DNA of 64,000 nucleotides, taken from positions 12,406,348-12,470,347 of the forward strand of contig CAIIXF020000006.1 in assembly GCA_903813345.2 (NCBI GenBank), written 5' to 3'. Every line of letters begins with the position of its first letter. Position 1 is the stretch's first letter. Of this stretch, positions 62,901 through 64,000 are shown in pieces. Below the pieces are notes generated by a model that was given only the letters and a program-made list of their open reading frames with translations, made no database searches and was not told the DNA's origin. A program made the translations under genes and the position numbers. This DNA is from Owenia fusiformis (lineage: Eukaryota; Annelida; Polychaeta; Sabellida; Oweniidae).

Positions 62901-63810
62901 AGATGGTTACAGAAATTCTTTCGTATTCGATAAACCTCCGATAAAAATGAATGCTTAAACAACCGCGATATTGGAGAATTTTAAAGAAATGGATTCACTT
63001 AGAATAACTCTAACTGAAGTTGATGATGACGTAATTATGTAGATCAACACTTAGAGTCATTCTTATTAAGTGAAGCCGTTTTCTTTAAAATTCTGTGGAA
63101 CAGTGATCAATGATATTGAAACTTGAACATCAGTTACACCATAACATTTCACAATATTAATTATAATCATCGCATGTATTGCTTCAACATCTGACGTTTC
63201 AGTTCGAGAGAAATCCCATTTCCCACAAAACCATATGGGATCTATATATCGAAGGTCACAATTTGTTTTTAGAGTGTGGATTTTCTTGCTTCTTGTTCCT
63301 TCTTGTGATTATATATTTCCCATCAAAGCCCCCGAGCCCACCTAGTGCTAGTGCTGGCGTAGAAAGACTGGACTTTAAAGATGGTCTTCTACATTTGGTC
63401 AGGTATGACGATCTCACAAATCAAGGTGCAAACAAACATAAGAAAATAAATATTTAAAATACCATATACCTATAAACCAAACAATAAAATCAGGTTTGTA
63501 TTAATATATTGTACATGGAGGCCATCACATGTACAACAACTTCAGCAAAAGGTGATTTCAAAGCTCCAATTAAATTTCAAATAATTAGTATCCAGAATTG
63601 AATGAACACTGTCCGATTGGAACTGACAAATGGTATTTATAACGTTAAATGCCAAGTACTGTTAAATTGCTGTCATATTAAAAACATATTTTGTTTTGTA
63701 GAATGAAACAATTCTGGTTGATATTGATGGCATACGCTCTTCCGGTAGGCGTGTTCGCGGTATGGGGAAGCGTTCTTGATATTAATCTGAATCCAATCGG
63801 GGTTGGACAG
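56965..63810 (+). CDS. SLC49A4 (DIRC2)-like MFS transporter, 3' end outside the window
   Basis: This is a multi-pass major-facilitator protein; the vertebrate relative is a lysosomal membrane transporter. Exons: 56965-57286, 58540-58630, 61600-61763 or 61992-62155 (alternatives), 62299-62353, 62460-62515, 62763-62816, 63273-63402, 63702-63810, then beyond the window. All junctions agree in phase. The N-terminus has a DKQPLL dileucine motif (residues 11-16), like the lysosomal sorting signal of human DIRC2. Then follow GRRWYILLLFSVVS (TM1), VWNTFGPVADSA, WFPANQRASATAI (the DERATATAI-type loop), IYFPSKPPSPPS (the DIRC2 YFPxRPPxPPS segment) and YALPVGVFAVWGSVLDI (next TM). The DIRC2/SLC49A4 subgroup fits better than FLVCR because of WNTxGP and PxxPPS. 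The exon at 63273 was chosen because only that acceptor gives the required phase. Confidence 0.82.
57335..57400. repeat. G-tract / C-tract hairpin
   Basis: ggccgggggg and ccccccctggcc are inverted around tcgcagggt. It lies in the first intron of the SLC49A4-like gene. Confidence 0.6.
59425..59556. repeat. Foldback element, about 50-bp arms
   Basis: catcctatgattnactcgtgatat and its complement near 59525-59551 enclose inner arms tccactcatgga and tccattcgtgga. It is in the long SLC49A4-like intron 58631-61599. Confidence 0.65.
60626..61384. repeat. Long foldback element, 759 bp, arms over 200 bp
   Basis: Ends cacccttggtatacgcagct and agctgcgtataccaagggtg are perfect inverted copies. The arms continue through gacccgtaccggt, aatataatatgatgcctcc-type and caaagtttggcatttttta segments. 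The left arm has about 118 bp (near 60847-60968) missing from the right arm. The centre holds two tandem copies of a 36-bp unit, gcttgcagcgagaagacgg. No protein is encoded. Confidence 0.85.
61600..61763 (+). CDS. Mutually exclusive exon A of the SLC49A4-like transporter
   Basis: 164 nt, entered in phase 2 and left in phase 1. It encodes LVLIGSVFNGIAGTVPFG, LLSALWFPANQRASATAI and the next membrane segment MNYLGMAFSFIVG. The acceptor is ttgtgcttag and the donor g/gtcagt. It covers one TM helix, the cytoplasmic loop with ALWFPANQRA, and the following helix. It joins to 58630 upstream and 62299 downstream. Confidence 0.78.
61992..62155 (+). CDS. Mutually exclusive exon B of the SLC49A4-like transporter
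   Basis: 164 nt, exactly the length and phases of exon A. It encodes LAIVNSILSGISACTGSA, LISSLWFPTSQRATATAI and FAYLGVAFSFIIG. The acceptor is tatcttcag and the donor g/gtacg. The intron between A and B is 228 bp. Including both A and B shifts the frame and hits a TGA eight codons into exon B, so only one can be used. The helix-loop-helix it replaces would change the pore region while keeping the SLWFPxxQRA loop. Confidence 0.75.
62847..63114. repeat. MITE-like element with 20-bp inverted ends
   Basis: atcaatcactgttccacag and ctgtggaacagtgatcaatgat bound the element; inner arms gaattttaaagaaa and tttctttaaaattc continue the stem. It lies in the SLC49A4-like intron 62817-63272. Confidence 0.7.
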
Positions 63811-64000
63811 GTAACTCTGTGTTTTTGCAGTCTTCCTGCCAAAGTGATACCCTGTATCAAGTAATTATATCTTAATGAGTCAATTCCAGCTAATGTATTA
63901 GTTTTTGTATTAGTCAATATTGTGGTATACCTTCAGACTGTGACCAACCACCAGGCACAGTATGATCACAATGGCACATGAATGCAAACTACAAATTATT

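Overview
The window is a piece of an animal nuclear genome. It is AT-rich, with GT-AG introns, metazoan membrane-protein families and many short inverted-repeat elements. A nicotinic-type receptor, a GT11 fucosyltransferase, secreted haem peroxidases and an SLC49A4-like transporter fit a marine invertebrate, perhaps a lophotrochozoan. I cannot name the species. I rebuilt the genes by hand from splice sites, reading phase and family motifs, so exon coordinates are predictions.

Layout. (1) About 70-9933, + strand: the 3' part of a Cys-loop receptor alpha-type subunit. It includes the classic 45-nt and 110-nt exons and ends in two tandem, phase-identical last exons (M3 with no M4, or M3 plus M4). 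(2) 9934-15316: no gene; palindromic tandem repeats, nested non-autonomous DNA transposons and a mariner-type MITE. (3) 15317-16582, - strand: an intronless alpha-1,2-fucosyltransferase-like gene (GT11). (4) 18478-32284, + strand: haem peroxidase 1, 17 exons. Its introns carry an apparently intact 1.97-kb mariner element whose transposase gene has an intron. (5) 37389-52439, + strand: haem peroxidase 2, a tandem paralogue of 16 exons with nearly the same exon boundaries. (6) 52771-55534, - strand: a two-exon gene for a short, membrane-anchored protein that resembles an extended-SDR epimerase but lacks its catalytic motifs. (7) 56965-63810 and beyond, + strand: the 5' part of an SLC49A4 (DIRC2)-like MFS transporter, with a pair of 164-nt mutually exclusive exons.

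The genes are independent transcription units, not an operon. The clear links are the peroxidase tandem duplication and a shared population of foldback/MITE elements in nearly every large intron. The strongest observations are the two separate cases of duplicated alternative exons (receptor and transporter), the spliced mariner transposase, the peroxidase duplication, the degenerate epimerase-like protein, and several very long hairpin elements. One hairpin element has a 9-bp target duplication of Mutator type. I found no RNA genes and no CRISPR array.
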